Source: Clostridium sp. CAG:964 (lineage in GTDB: Bacteria; Bacillota; Clostridia; Oscillospirales; Acutalibacteraceae). From it: a DNA stretch of 15,855 nt. The stretch is from assembly GCA_000435335.1 (NCBI GenBank), contig FR891315.1, positions 1 to 15,855 on the forward strand, given 5' to 3'. This document shows positions 5,201 to 11,826 of the stretch, piece after piece. The notes under the pieces are model-generated. The model was given only the letters and a program-made list of their open reading frames with translations, searched no databases and was not told the DNA's origin. The stretch's first letter is position 1; each line of letters begins with the position of its first letter. The translations under genes and the position numbers were made by a program.

Positions 5201-6941
5201 TAATGTTGTCATATACTACAACGAAATCACGAAAAAGTCTGTAGAAAATAAGCCAAAGGACGGCTACTTAAAGGTTATTAAGACCTCCGACAGCAAGAAC
5301 CTTAAAGGTTTTGAGTTTGAGATTATAGGTAAAACTTGGGATAACAAGGAAATCAAGAAAACCTATACAACAGACGAAAACGGACTAATCGCAGAAAAGC
5401 TGCCAACAGGTACATACACAATAAAGGAAATTAATGCACCAAACTATTTCATACAAACACAGGAAGCCGTCTTGGAGCTAACTCCTTACGATACATCTGA
5501 CGAGCCGTACACTATCAATATTTATAACGAGTATAAGCGTGGCAGCTTAAAGGTGATTAAGTCAGCAGATGACAACTTCGTTGAAAATATTAAGTTTAAT
5601 TTATCCGGCACAGCTGATTGTGGCGAAAAAGTTAATATCACTGTTACTACCAATGCTGAGGGCTGTGCTGAATTTAACGATGTTCCTATCGGTACATATA
5701 ATTTCTCGGAATTAACGAAAGAGGACAGGTATGTAACAGTACTTGATATGGAACAGACAATCGAGTGGAATAAGGTTATTTCTGTAGCAGTTAATAATAA
5801 GCTGAAAACAGGAGAAATTCAGACGACCGCAAAGGATACAGAAACAGGTGAGCATTATGCTTACGCAAATGAAAATACAAAGATAGTTGATACAGTAGCT
5901 TATAAAGATATAGCTGCTAATCAGCTCTATAAGCTGACCGGCACTATTATGAACAAAGAAACGGGAGAGCCGTTACTTGTGAATAATGAAAAGGTTGTTG
6001 CCAGTAAGGAGTTTATTTCTTCGCCAACCGGTGCAGGCACAGTTGATGTTGAATTTAGCTTTAATTCTGCTGACCTTGTTGGCAAGTCTATAGTTGTTTT
6101 CGAGGAATTATCTATTAAAGATAAAGACAATAACGATTATGTTCTTGCTGTTCACAGCAACATTAACGATGATGGCCAAACAATTATATTTAATGACCCG
6201 AAAATAAGAACAACAGCTCACGATGCAGTAAGCAATAACAATACTGCAATCACAGATACTGCAACTACAATAGTCGATACTGTAACATACAGCGATTTAA
6301 TTGTCGAAAAAGAATACACCGTAGCAGGTACGCTTATGGTTAAGTCGAGCGGCAAGGAATTGACGGATAGCAACGGCAGCCCTATAACAGCAAGCAAAAC
6401 ATTTACCGCCGAAAACACAGACGGCAGCGTAGAAATAGAATTTACATTTGACAGCAGCTTGCTTGCCGGAGAATCAGTGGTAGCCTTTGAACGCCTATAT
6501 TATAACGGCAGAGAGATAGCCGTACACACTGACATTAACGATGGCGGGCAGACTGTTACATTTACAGAGCCGCCAACAGAGCCACCAACAGAGCCTACGG
6601 TGCCACCAACAGAGCCGCCAACGGAGCCTACAGAGCCTACAGTGCCACCAACAGAGCCTACGGTGCCGCCAACAGAGCCTATAGAGCCTACGGTGCCACC
6701 AACAGAGCCTACAGTGCCTACAGAGCCTACAGAGCCACCAACAGAGCCAACACAGCCGGCAGATTCAACAGTGCCTCCTGCAACAGAACAGACAACAGTA
6801 CCTGGGGCTGGTATAGATAGCAATATTCCCGGTGCAAGGATTGCAACGGGCGAAACAGATTATCTTTATATTATTGCAGCTTTGTGTGCTACATTAGCTT
6901 TTGTAATTATTATATTCGCAAAGAAAACAAATGAAAAATAA
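2229..6941 (+). CDS. Large sortase-anchored adhesin with Cna-B and VaFE modules
   Basis: This is a surface protein of 1570 residues. The ATG at 2229 has GAAAGGG eight bases upstream. Layout: signal peptide about 1-32; thioester-domain-like head about 40-200, with Cys73 in MAYCVNP and LLTHRVLAKI around His154 where a Gln is expected; ten Cna-B/SpaA modules starting near 217, 325, 460, 552, 638, 735, 828, 924, 1012 and 1105; two VaFE modules near 1195 and 1325 (FEEL, FERL, and HxDIND-type ends); a Thr/Glu/Pro stalk 1446-1511; sorting signal IATGE at 1538-1542; membrane helix about 1545-1564; tail KKTNEK. Every Cna-B module keeps a Lys in its first strand, a Glu in the YxxxE strand and an Asn or Asp in the last strand, as needed for self-formed isopeptide bonds. 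The protein should form a stiff rod on the cell wall that promotes mating contact or host attachment. It heads the transfer operon and overlaps the next gene. Confidence 0.92.
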   Translation: MKAKNYFKGLTAIVLSVLTILTTLPLTAFVMPTAATSNDSTSINLTLGDKLRYDSGINWSTHQMYADGRMAYCVNPKLTAPSGKYGSNNLTAVSEKSNTFAMLYKGLHYGYDGHGFNAKVAAFGNKSMKQLMDKAKSDHWLGASGNSLYYLLTHRVLAKIYGDKDWSYALTSDWIKAVNELEAALKKAAKLKSEYSMYLLDPKNNQQKVIIMQDKLGGLEIIKDSSNHTLTDNSGCYSLKGAEFTVTNTKTKKSYTITANTKVDDGSATVKYKAILKNIVAGTYTVKETKAPKGYALSKETKTVTVKAGTTAAASVTFKDQPQSDPVYVLLKKTNGNGKKIAGAEFTVRFYKGYFTKAEIESGKADSAFKRYWTIKTNENGYAELLKKYLVDSNNDFYYSSGENPNPVLPLGTVTIQETKAPAGYVKDNTLYVQQITSNSSLASVSTYNEFTNVNSPSTYYKIKKTSEDGVVAGVSFKIYEGSKVDEAKYLKTVKTGSNGEIKEKLDIGTYTFDEVKSAKYVSQPAKTITITAENTSANPAVIKFENKLNDGTLKIRKASSDGNISGIKFEIYKGKDTAGQLVGTYVTDDSGFITKDLKPATYCIHEIVPDGYKPVSDRVITIRANQERTVTFRNIKSGSQVKIIKETDNYDAGPFTCKINEVDKENGTEKFVMSVDIDTYEPTIINLEDGTYKITEILTDKQKQLWQEIKPVQFTVNHEVELITITLQNHEKTGDIKVIKTASDNFVEGKEFSLYGESDAGFEIQRCVRTTNKDGIAVFENIPVGKYVLEEVSSHAIYNVRCDVDLDNVPIEWNKVTNVSIKNDEKTTTFEVVKTSEDGNVKGFEFEITGTTTSGDSVKLTKLITDDKGRITGNLYPGEYVAKEVKTHSKYIQPSEQKFTIEQTTNDNPAPVQLFFYNELKKGSLEITKTAYDGFIENVEFSLTSKEDSSVVYHTLTDETGKAVLNDVPIGEYILREENIGEQYVEIGDINVVIYYNEITKKSVENKPKDGYLKVIKTSDSKNLKGFEFEIIGKTWDNKEIKKTYTTDENGLIAEKLPTGTYTIKEINAPNYFIQTQEAVLELTPYDTSDEPYTINIYNEYKRGSLKVIKSADDNFVENIKFNLSGTADCGEKVNITVTTNAEGCAEFNDVPIGTYNFSELTKEDRYVTVLDMEQTIEWNKVISVAVNNKLKTGEIQTTAKDTETGEHYAYANENTKIVDTVAYKDIAANQLYKLTGTIMNKETGEPLLVNNEKVVASKEFISSPTGAGTVDVEFSFNSADLVGKSIVVFEELSIKDKDNNDYVLAVHSNINDDGQTIIFNDPKIRTTAHDAVSNNNTAITDTATTIVDTVTYSDLIVEKEYTVAGTLMVKSSGKELTDSNGSPITASKTFTAENTDGSVEIEFTFDSSLLAGESVVAFERLYYNGREIAVHTDINDGGQTVTFTEPPTEPPTEPTVPPTEPPTEPTEPTVPPTEPTVPPTEPIEPTVPPTEPTVPTEPTEPPTEPTQPADSTVPPATEQTTVPGAGIDSNIPGARIATGETDYLYIIAALCATLAFVIIIFAKKTNEK
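3606..5810 (+). repeat. Tandem array of Cna-B modules within the adhesin
   Basis: Eight consecutive modules of about 85-97 residues are diverged at DNA level but clearly repeated in protein. Two flavours are visible. Type A has TSEDG/GFEFEI (modules near 460, 552, 828, 1012). Type B has TAxDxF/xEFSL, then DVPIGxY and an EWNK- or YYNE-like segment (modules near 735, 924, 1105). The last five alternate B-A-B-A-B. Confidence 0.8.
6564..6760 (+). repeat. Thr-Glu-Pro coding minisatellite
   Basis: Short tandem units built from ACAGAGCC(N)CCA and ACAGAGCCTACGGTGCCACC encode TEPPTEP and TEPTVPP repeats. They form the wall-spanning stalk of the adhesin. Unit order is irregular, as expected of slippage and recombination, so its length probably varies between strains. 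Confidence 0.85.
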
Positions 6942-7698
6942 AGATAATCGCAACGAAAATGGCTTTAACAAAAAGCTATATATTATAGGTGCAGCGGTAA
7001 TAGTGCTGATATGCATAATTGCAACAGCAATTGAGGTAAAGTACAAAGGTACAGAATCTGCATTAATCAATGCAGATTCTGTGGACAGTATTCAAAGTAC
7101 AAGCCCCAAAAAGATAACACCAACTACAACTATACCAACCGAAAAGCCTACCGAAGCTAAAAGTAAACCTACCGATACCCCCACAAAGCCAACCGAGAAT
7201 GCAACAAGGCAAAAGGCTCGGAAAGCTGAGAAAACAAGTAAACCACCAAAAGAAACAAAACCGACAGAACAGCCAACCGCTGAAAATAAAGCAGAAGAAA
7301 AAACAGAATGGCCAACCGCTAAATCTGATACCGAAGTTAATAACAATAACAATGGAAGTAATTCTAATGGCAATAATCCCAGCTCACCGATTGTAATCGA
7401 AAAACCTACACAGTTATACATACAGTTACCACAATATACTGAACAAGACATCGTTATTTCACCATCGGTTGTATATCTAAAAGTCGGTGATACAACTAAT
7501 GTAGATGTGATTTTTCCTGCCGGGTTATCGTCATCAGGCGTTAGCTGGAATATTGATAATAGCATGGTTGCTACTTTTAGTTCGGCAAATTTTAATACAA
7601 CAACATTAATTGGTAAAAGCCCAGGAACAACAACAGTGTATGCGTATCCAAAAGGATACAGCGTAAGATTACAATGTACTGTCGTTGTTTCGCAATAA
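6931..7698 (+). CDS. Membrane-anchored protein with BIG2-like domain
   Basis: This encodes 255 residues. Its ATG lies inside the adhesin gene (11-base overlap, ATGAAAAATAA) and has no good ribosome site, so translation probably depends on ribosomes finishing the adhesin. A Lys-rich N-terminus precedes one membrane helix at about 16-34 with no cleavage site evident, so the protein is likely anchored with its C-terminus outside. Residues 60-135 are a Thr/Pro/Lys/Glu linker with KPTE-type repeats, and 136-149 are Asn/Gly/Ser-rich. Residues 174-254 resemble a bacterial Ig-like group 2 domain: SVVYLKVGDT, VSWNIDNSMVATFS and a GTTTVYAY strand. No catalytic motif is seen. It may be a companion of the adhesin or a wall-spanning brace for the T4SS. 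The domain call is by pattern only. Confidence 0.75.
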   Translation: MKNKDNRNENGFNKKLYIIGAAVIVLICIIATAIEVKYKGTESALINADSVDSIQSTSPKKITPTTTIPTEKPTEAKSKPTDTPTKPTENATRQKARKAEKTSKPPKETKPTEQPTAENKAEEKTEWPTAKSDTEVNNNNNGSNSNGNNPSSPIVIEKPTQLYIQLPQYTEQDIVISPSVVYLKVGDTTNVDVIFPAGLSSSGVSWNIDNSMVATFSSANFNTTTLIGKSPGTTTVYAYPKGYSVRLQCTVVVSQ

Positions 7699-7716
7699 AA
7701 CAAAAGGAGAATAAAC

Positions 7717-8061
7717 ATGAACACTTTAAAAACAGTAAAGAAAACATTTAACAAAATGAGCATTATCGCATTTGCAATTATTATACTTGCAGCGTTTGCT
7801 ACAATTCAAGCCGGTGCACTCAACATTTCAGGGCCGATAACTACTGCAATTAACGAAGTTATATCCCAGTTTAAAGGCGTAGTAAAAGCGGTATTAACCC
7901 TAATTACGATTGTTTTAATTGCCGCCCTGGTATTCCGTATTATACAAATGGTACACCAATACAGAGAAGGTGAGCAATTACACTATGTCGGTTTAGTCCT
8001 ACTTATCGTTGGTCTTGTTATTTCAGGTACTGCCACAACCTGGATGTGGACTATGGTCTAA
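7717..8061 (+). CDS. VirB2/TrbC-like pilin candidate
   Basis: This encodes 114 residues, with an AAAGGAG ribosome site upstream of the ATG. A signal-like helix at 14-32 ends in IQAGA before LNISG. Two more helices follow at about 54-78 and 88-111, separated by a short basic loop (HQYREGEQ). A cleaved signal followed by two membrane helices joined by a charged loop is the VirB2 pilin plan. The position, directly before a VirB6-like gene at the head of a T4SS cluster, agrees. VirB2 subunits form the pilus or the membrane part of the mating channel. Sequence identity to known pilins is not obvious to me, so the call rests on size, topology and neighbours. Confidence 0.6.
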   Translation: MNTLKTVKKTFNKMSIIAFAIIILAAFATIQAGALNISGPITTAINEVISQFKGVVKAVLTLITIVLIAALVFRIIQMVHQYREGEQLHYVGLVLLIVGLVISGTATTWMWTMV

Positions 8062-8078
8062 TAAGGTAAGGAGAAATT

Positions 8079-8990
8079 ATGGATTGGTTTTTTACAGCCG
8101 GTGAAAATTGGCTTGCATCACTTGTATCGACCCTGCTCACAAGCTGGCTATCAATTTTTTCATTCTCTGCATATCAATTGTTTTCGCATCCGTTTGTAAC
8201 CAATATTATAGATGCCTTTCATATGCTTGGTTGTGTGCTATTTTCAGCAGGGTTTATTATTGCCCTGCTGGAATATATAATTGAGGCATCAAATGGCCAG
8301 GGAGATTGGACGAAACTAGTGTTTAATACAACTAAAGGAGTAGTCTTTACAGCCTGCTTTGCTGGGATACCATATTCATTTTTTATGTTTACAAATCAAG
8401 CAAATATTTCGATGTCATACAGCCTCACCGGAGGGCTGTATGACGCTATGATTAATTCAGGTGGAGATTTTACCGCATCGTATAATTTAATTATGCGAGC
8501 CTGGCAAGGTAGTGTAAATCAGTCAGGTATAATAGTTGTAATAGTTGCCGAATTACTTATATTAATTTTCGGTATAAAAATTTTGCTAGACAATGTATCT
8601 CGTGCAGGTGTGTTGTTTGCTCTAATAATATTTGGTTCTCTAAATGCATTCAGCATACCCCGAGGACATACCGATGCGACAGTTGGATGGTGTAAACAAG
8701 TCATAGGTTTATGTCTTACAAATACAGTTGAAAACATCTTGATGATAACAGGGTTTTACATCTTTTCAACCGGCACAAGCTTTCAAGTTTACCTATGTGG
8801 TGTAGGTGCAATGTTTGCTGCAACACTGGTGCCTAAGATTGCACAACAATTCTCTATTGATGCTTCTGTAAAAGATACAGTATCAAGGATGGCATTTATG
8901 GGTGGTATGGCACTGAATACAGCAACTCGCCTAACTTCATGTTCTATTGGAGGCACCATTAGAAGTGCTAAAAAAATTGGTAATAGGTAG
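8079..8990 (+). CDS. VirB6/TrbL-like channel membrane protein
   Basis: This encodes 303 residues from an ATG with AAGGAG upstream. About seven membrane helices are visible, near 15-35, 43-67, 82-105, 149-170, 177-193, 215-233 and 237-254. A polar C-terminus with several Lys and Arg residues follows. The N-terminal MDWF plus amphipathic start and the central large extracytoplasmic loop (about 106-148) fit the VirB6/TrbL group found in T4SS of Gram-positive elements. These proteins form the inner-membrane passage for DNA and relaxase. The stop codon at 8988-8990 overlaps the AGGAGG of the next gene. Confidence 0.7.
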   Translation: MDWFFTAGENWLASLVSTLLTSWLSIFSFSAYQLFSHPFVTNIIDAFHMLGCVLFSAGFIIALLEYIIEASNGQGDWTKLVFNTTKGVVFTACFAGIPYSFFMFTNQANISMSYSLTGGLYDAMINSGGDFTASYNLIMRAWQGSVNQSGIIVVIVAELLILIFGIKILLDNVSRAGVLFALIIFGSLNAFSIPRGHTDATVGWCKQVIGLCLTNTVENILMITGFYIFSTGTSFQVYLCGVGAMFAATLVPKIAQQFSIDASVKDTVSRMAFMGGMALNTATRLTSCSIGGTIRSAKKIGNR

Positions 8991-9006
8991 GAGGTTTAAT
9001 ACTATA

Positions 9007-9279
9007 ATGGATTATGAGTTCTATTACCCCGAAAATTTGGGAAAAGAGGCAACGCTGCTACTATGGCATATAAGAGATGCCGCAATAACCATTGCCAGTG
9101 TGGTTGCTTCCATATTGATACTGGTGTGGACATCATTATATATACCGCTTGTGGCATCGGCAACATACGCTTTTCTGACTATTAGACTAACAAATATGGA
9201 CTACACCGTATATGAATATATTAAGATTATGATTAGATATGTATTTGACCAACAAAAATATCATTGGAGGATTGATTGA
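9007..9279 (+). CDS. PrgI-like small T4SS membrane protein
   Basis: This encodes 90 residues from ATG 9007. An in-frame upstream ATG at 8947 would overlap the VirB6-like gene by 44 bases and lacks a ribosome site, while AGGAGG at 8989-8994 precedes 9007, at a rather long 12-base spacing. A soluble N-terminus (MDYEFYYPENLGKE) is followed by a membrane hairpin over about 23-58 and a cytoplasmic tail with YEYIKIMIRYVFDQQKYHW. Size, topology and place just upstream of VirB4 match the PrgI/TcpE-like proteins that take the VirB3 role in Gram-positive systems, docking the ATPase to the membrane. The family name is inferred mainly from context. Confidence 0.6.
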   Translation: MDYEFYYPENLGKEATLLLWHIRDAAITIASVVASILILVWTSLYIPLVASATYAFLTIRLTNMDYTVYEYIKIMIRYVFDQQKYHWRID

Positions 9280-9282
9280 AAA

Positions 9283-9918
9283 ATGGGCTTTTCCAGAAAA
9301 AAGAAAAGTCGCAAAAAGCTAAAAAACACAAGGCAACTAATGGGGGTAGCATCTATACACGATGACTACCTCCGTGTTTTTAGTAATAAGATAAAAGTTG
9401 CTTTATTAATAAAGCCAACTAATATCAATGTTTTAAGCGACGAGGTTGTAATTTCAAAAATAACATCATTGATGAATGTATTAAAAACTGTGTCAGATGT
9501 AGAACTGCTCTGTGTAAACAGCACGCAGAATTACGATGACAATATTAGCTATTTAAATAATTTAGTTAAAACAGAAAGCAATATAATTCTTCAGGATTTA
9601 AACAAGAAAACAATAGATTTTCTTAACAGTATCAGAGTAAATATGGCTACTAACAGAGAATTCTTTGTACAGATGACTTTTAATGCAAGTAACACTACTG
9701 ATGACACAAGAAGCTCGGCTGTCCGACGCACCCTACAACAGCTCAGAGAAGGTGGGTTCATCGTAAGACTAGCTAACAATGAAGATTACAAAAGAATACT
9801 TACGATATATTACGATAGTGCATTCAACGATGACTACAGCGACTACGACGGACTTAAATATATTACAGAAAGTGACGAGGTGACAAAGTATGATTTTAAC
9901 GAGAACCAAGAAGGATGA
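9283..9918 (+). CDS. VirB4-associated conserved conjugation protein
   Basis: This encodes 211 residues. The ATG follows three bases after the previous stop, with GGAGG at 9266-9270. The N-terminus is very basic (MGFSRKKKSRKKLKN), followed by IHDDYLRVFSNKIKVALLI and a mixed alpha/beta core: INVLSDEV, VSDVELLCVNS, then MATNREFFVQMTF and a C-terminal segment RRTLQQLREGGFIVRLA. I recall this pattern as a separate, conserved gene lying between PrgI-like and VirB4 genes in Clostridia elements. It has the feel of a VirB4 N-terminal domain on its own polypeptide. It lacks a Walker A motif and membrane helices, so it probably assists the ATPase or channel from the cytoplasm. It overlaps the VirB4 gene by 29 bases, implying coupled translation and a fixed ratio. 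Confidence 0.6.
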   Translation: MGFSRKKKSRKKLKNTRQLMGVASIHDDYLRVFSNKIKVALLIKPTNINVLSDEVVISKITSLMNVLKTVSDVELLCVNSTQNYDDNISYLNNLVKTESNIILQDLNKKTIDFLNSIRVNMATNREFFVQMTFNASNTTDDTRSSAVRRTLQQLREGGFIVRLANNEDYKRILTIYYDSAFNDDYSDYDGLKYITESDEVTKYDFNENQEG

Positions 9919-11824
9919 TACTTCTGTTTCTGCCAAAGGGATAAAAAAACAAACCAGCAGACAAAAAAAGAAGAAAAAGATAAAATACAAAGACATCTAC
10001 AAAGATAAAGAGTTAGAACTTAACGAAGAAATAAAGCCTTTCTTGGATGTTATTGCTCCCTCGTTAATTAGATTTAATAATGAGCGATATATAATTGGTT
10101 CCTCTTATCGCTGTGTGTGGGCTGTCAAAGATTACCCAACTGTAACAACCCAATTAGCTGTTTTTCGTGAGCTTGGTGAACGTGACGGTGTTACATTGCA
10201 CATTTATGTAAGAGAAGTAACAAAGCTTGATGAAACCAAATATTTGCACAAAGCGGAGCTGCGTAACAAGTTTTCTTTCAGTAACAGTAAGAGTACAAAA
10301 GATAGTACCGAAGCTGTTGAGAATATGAACGATATTCAAACAATCATAAAAAGAATGCATCGAAGCAAAGAGCCTCTTTTGCACTGTGCCGTATTCATTG
10401 AAATGATAGCATATAGTAAAACAGCCCTTGAAGACCTGCAAGAGAATGTTAAACTTTCGTTAAACTCTGCAAAAATTGTTTACGATGAGCTAAAATTACG
10501 ACAAAAAGAAGGTTTTATGAGTGTACAACCTTTCGGAAAGAATATGTTTTATTCCCAATTTGAGAGAGTAATCCCGGCTTCAAGCGTTGCTAATCTATAT
10601 CCTTTTTCATATTCCGGCAAATCAGACCCCAAGGGCTTTTATATCGGCAAAGATGTAAACGGCAGTAACATATTGGTTAATTTCGACCAGAGAGCCAGTG
10701 ACAAAACCAACGGTCATATTCTGATTCTTGGTAACAGTGGCCAGGGTAAATCTTATTTGTGTAAAATCATTGAAACAATAGTTAGACAGTCGCAAAAGAA
10801 ATTATATATATGCGACCCTGAAAATGAATACAGCGACCTAACTGAAAACCTTGGTGGTACTGTAATGAATATGATGAGTGGTGAATATGTCATTAATGTT
10901 CTTGAACCTAAGCAGTGGAGCAACAATGGTGATGATGAGGAAGATAAAAGTGATATAGATGCACCAGTGGCTTTTAAGAAGAACAGTAGATTAAGTCAAC
11001 ATATAGCTTTTCTGAGAGATTTTTTCGGCTCGTACAAGCCTGAAATTTCATCTAATGAATTAGATACGCTAGAAATTATCCTGGTTAAGCTGTATAAAAA
11101 ATTTGGCATTGATGATAATACCACTAATTTTGAAACATTTGAACCTACAGATTTTCCTATTTTAAGTGATTTGCACGAATTGCTTGTATATGAATATGAA
11201 AATTATGACGAGAAAAGTTTATATCCAAAGGATATGCTACGCTCATTAGCCCTTTCGCTTAATAGTATTTGCGTCGGCTCGGAGTCTATATTTTTTAACG
11301 GCCATAGCAATATTCCAAACTCTGACCACATTGTCTTCAATGTAAAAGAAATGCTTGAAACCAACGAAAACTTAAAAAATGCAATGTTTTTTAACATTAT
11401 GTCTTACATGAGCCATAAGTTTCTTACAGAAGGAGAATGCGTGGTAATGCTTGATGAATTTCATGAGTTTTTAAAGAACACTGTAGCATTATCATATGTA
11501 CGCTCCTTTGTAAAGCGAGGCAGAAAGAGAAACAGTAATGTTATTATTGCAAGCCAAAACCCGGAAGACTTTACTGCCCCGGACATTATTAGCTATACAA
11601 AGCCGATAGTGTCCACCCCTACGCATAAATTTCTTTTTTATCCGGGCGACATAAACAGAGAGGAATACATTAAATTCATGGGCATAAAAGACAGTGAATA
11701 TAAAATTTTTGAGATACCTAACCAGGGCTATTGTTTGTATATGTGTGGACTTGAGCGTTATCACCTACATGTCGTAGCCCCTCCATTTATAACCCCATTG
11801 TTTGGTACAGCAGGAGGCGTGTAA
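9890..11824 (+). CDS. virB4: VirB4-family conjugation ATPase
   Basis: This encodes 644 residues from ATG 9890, with GAGG nine bases upstream inside the previous gene. A basic N-terminus (QKKKKKIK) is followed by a VirB4 N-domain of about 50-230. The ATPase domain has Walker A GNSGQGKS at 281-288 and Walker B VVMLDE at 518-523, then an ARNT-like VIIASQNPEDF segment near 555 and a RecA-like end. Residues near 300-310 read YICDPENEY, the usual VirB4 D-P-x-x-E/D-Y stretch. VirB4 powers channel and pilus assembly and works with the coupling protein during DNA transfer. The protein is shorter than many VirB4s, consistent with part of the N-terminal function being in the preceding 211-residue protein. 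No key residue is missing. Confidence 0.93.
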   Translation: MILTRTKKDDTSVSAKGIKKQTSRQKKKKKIKYKDIYKDKELELNEEIKPFLDVIAPSLIRFNNERYIIGSSYRCVWAVKDYPTVTTQLAVFRELGERDGVTLHIYVREVTKLDETKYLHKAELRNKFSFSNSKSTKDSTEAVENMNDIQTIIKRMHRSKEPLLHCAVFIEMIAYSKTALEDLQENVKLSLNSAKIVYDELKLRQKEGFMSVQPFGKNMFYSQFERVIPASSVANLYPFSYSGKSDPKGFYIGKDVNGSNILVNFDQRASDKTNGHILILGNSGQGKSYLCKIIETIVRQSQKKLYICDPENEYSDLTENLGGTVMNMMSGEYVINVLEPKQWSNNGDDEEDKSDIDAPVAFKKNSRLSQHIAFLRDFFGSYKPEISSNELDTLEIILVKLYKKFGIDDNTTNFETFEPTDFPILSDLHELLVYEYENYDEKSLYPKDMLRSLALSLNSICVGSESIFFNGHSNIPNSDHIVFNVKEMLETNENLKNAMFFNIMSYMSHKFLTEGECVVMLDEFHEFLKNTVALSYVRSFVKRGRKRNSNVIIASQNPEDFTAPDIISYTKPIVSTPTHKFLFYPGDINREEYIKFMGIKDSEYKIFEIPNQGYCLYMCGLERYHLHVVAPPFITPLFGTAGGV

Positions 11825-11826
11825 AA

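Noticed and set aside
6500..6823. Minus-strand open frame of 107 codons rich in Gly, Val and Ser
   Set aside because: It is the antisense shadow of the Thr-Glu-Pro minisatellite, whose simple repeat lacks stop codons in several frames. No ribosome site is evident.
7092..7763. Minus-strand open frame of 223 codons
   Set aside because: It is antisense to the low-complexity Thr/Pro/Lys linker and BIG2-like domain of the plus-strand gene and has a hydrophobic, Val/Phe/Leu-rich composition typical of such shadows.
8947..9006. Upstream ATG giving a longer PrgI-like protein
   Set aside because: It lies inside the VirB6-like coding region without a ribosome site, while AGGAGG precedes the ATG at 9007.
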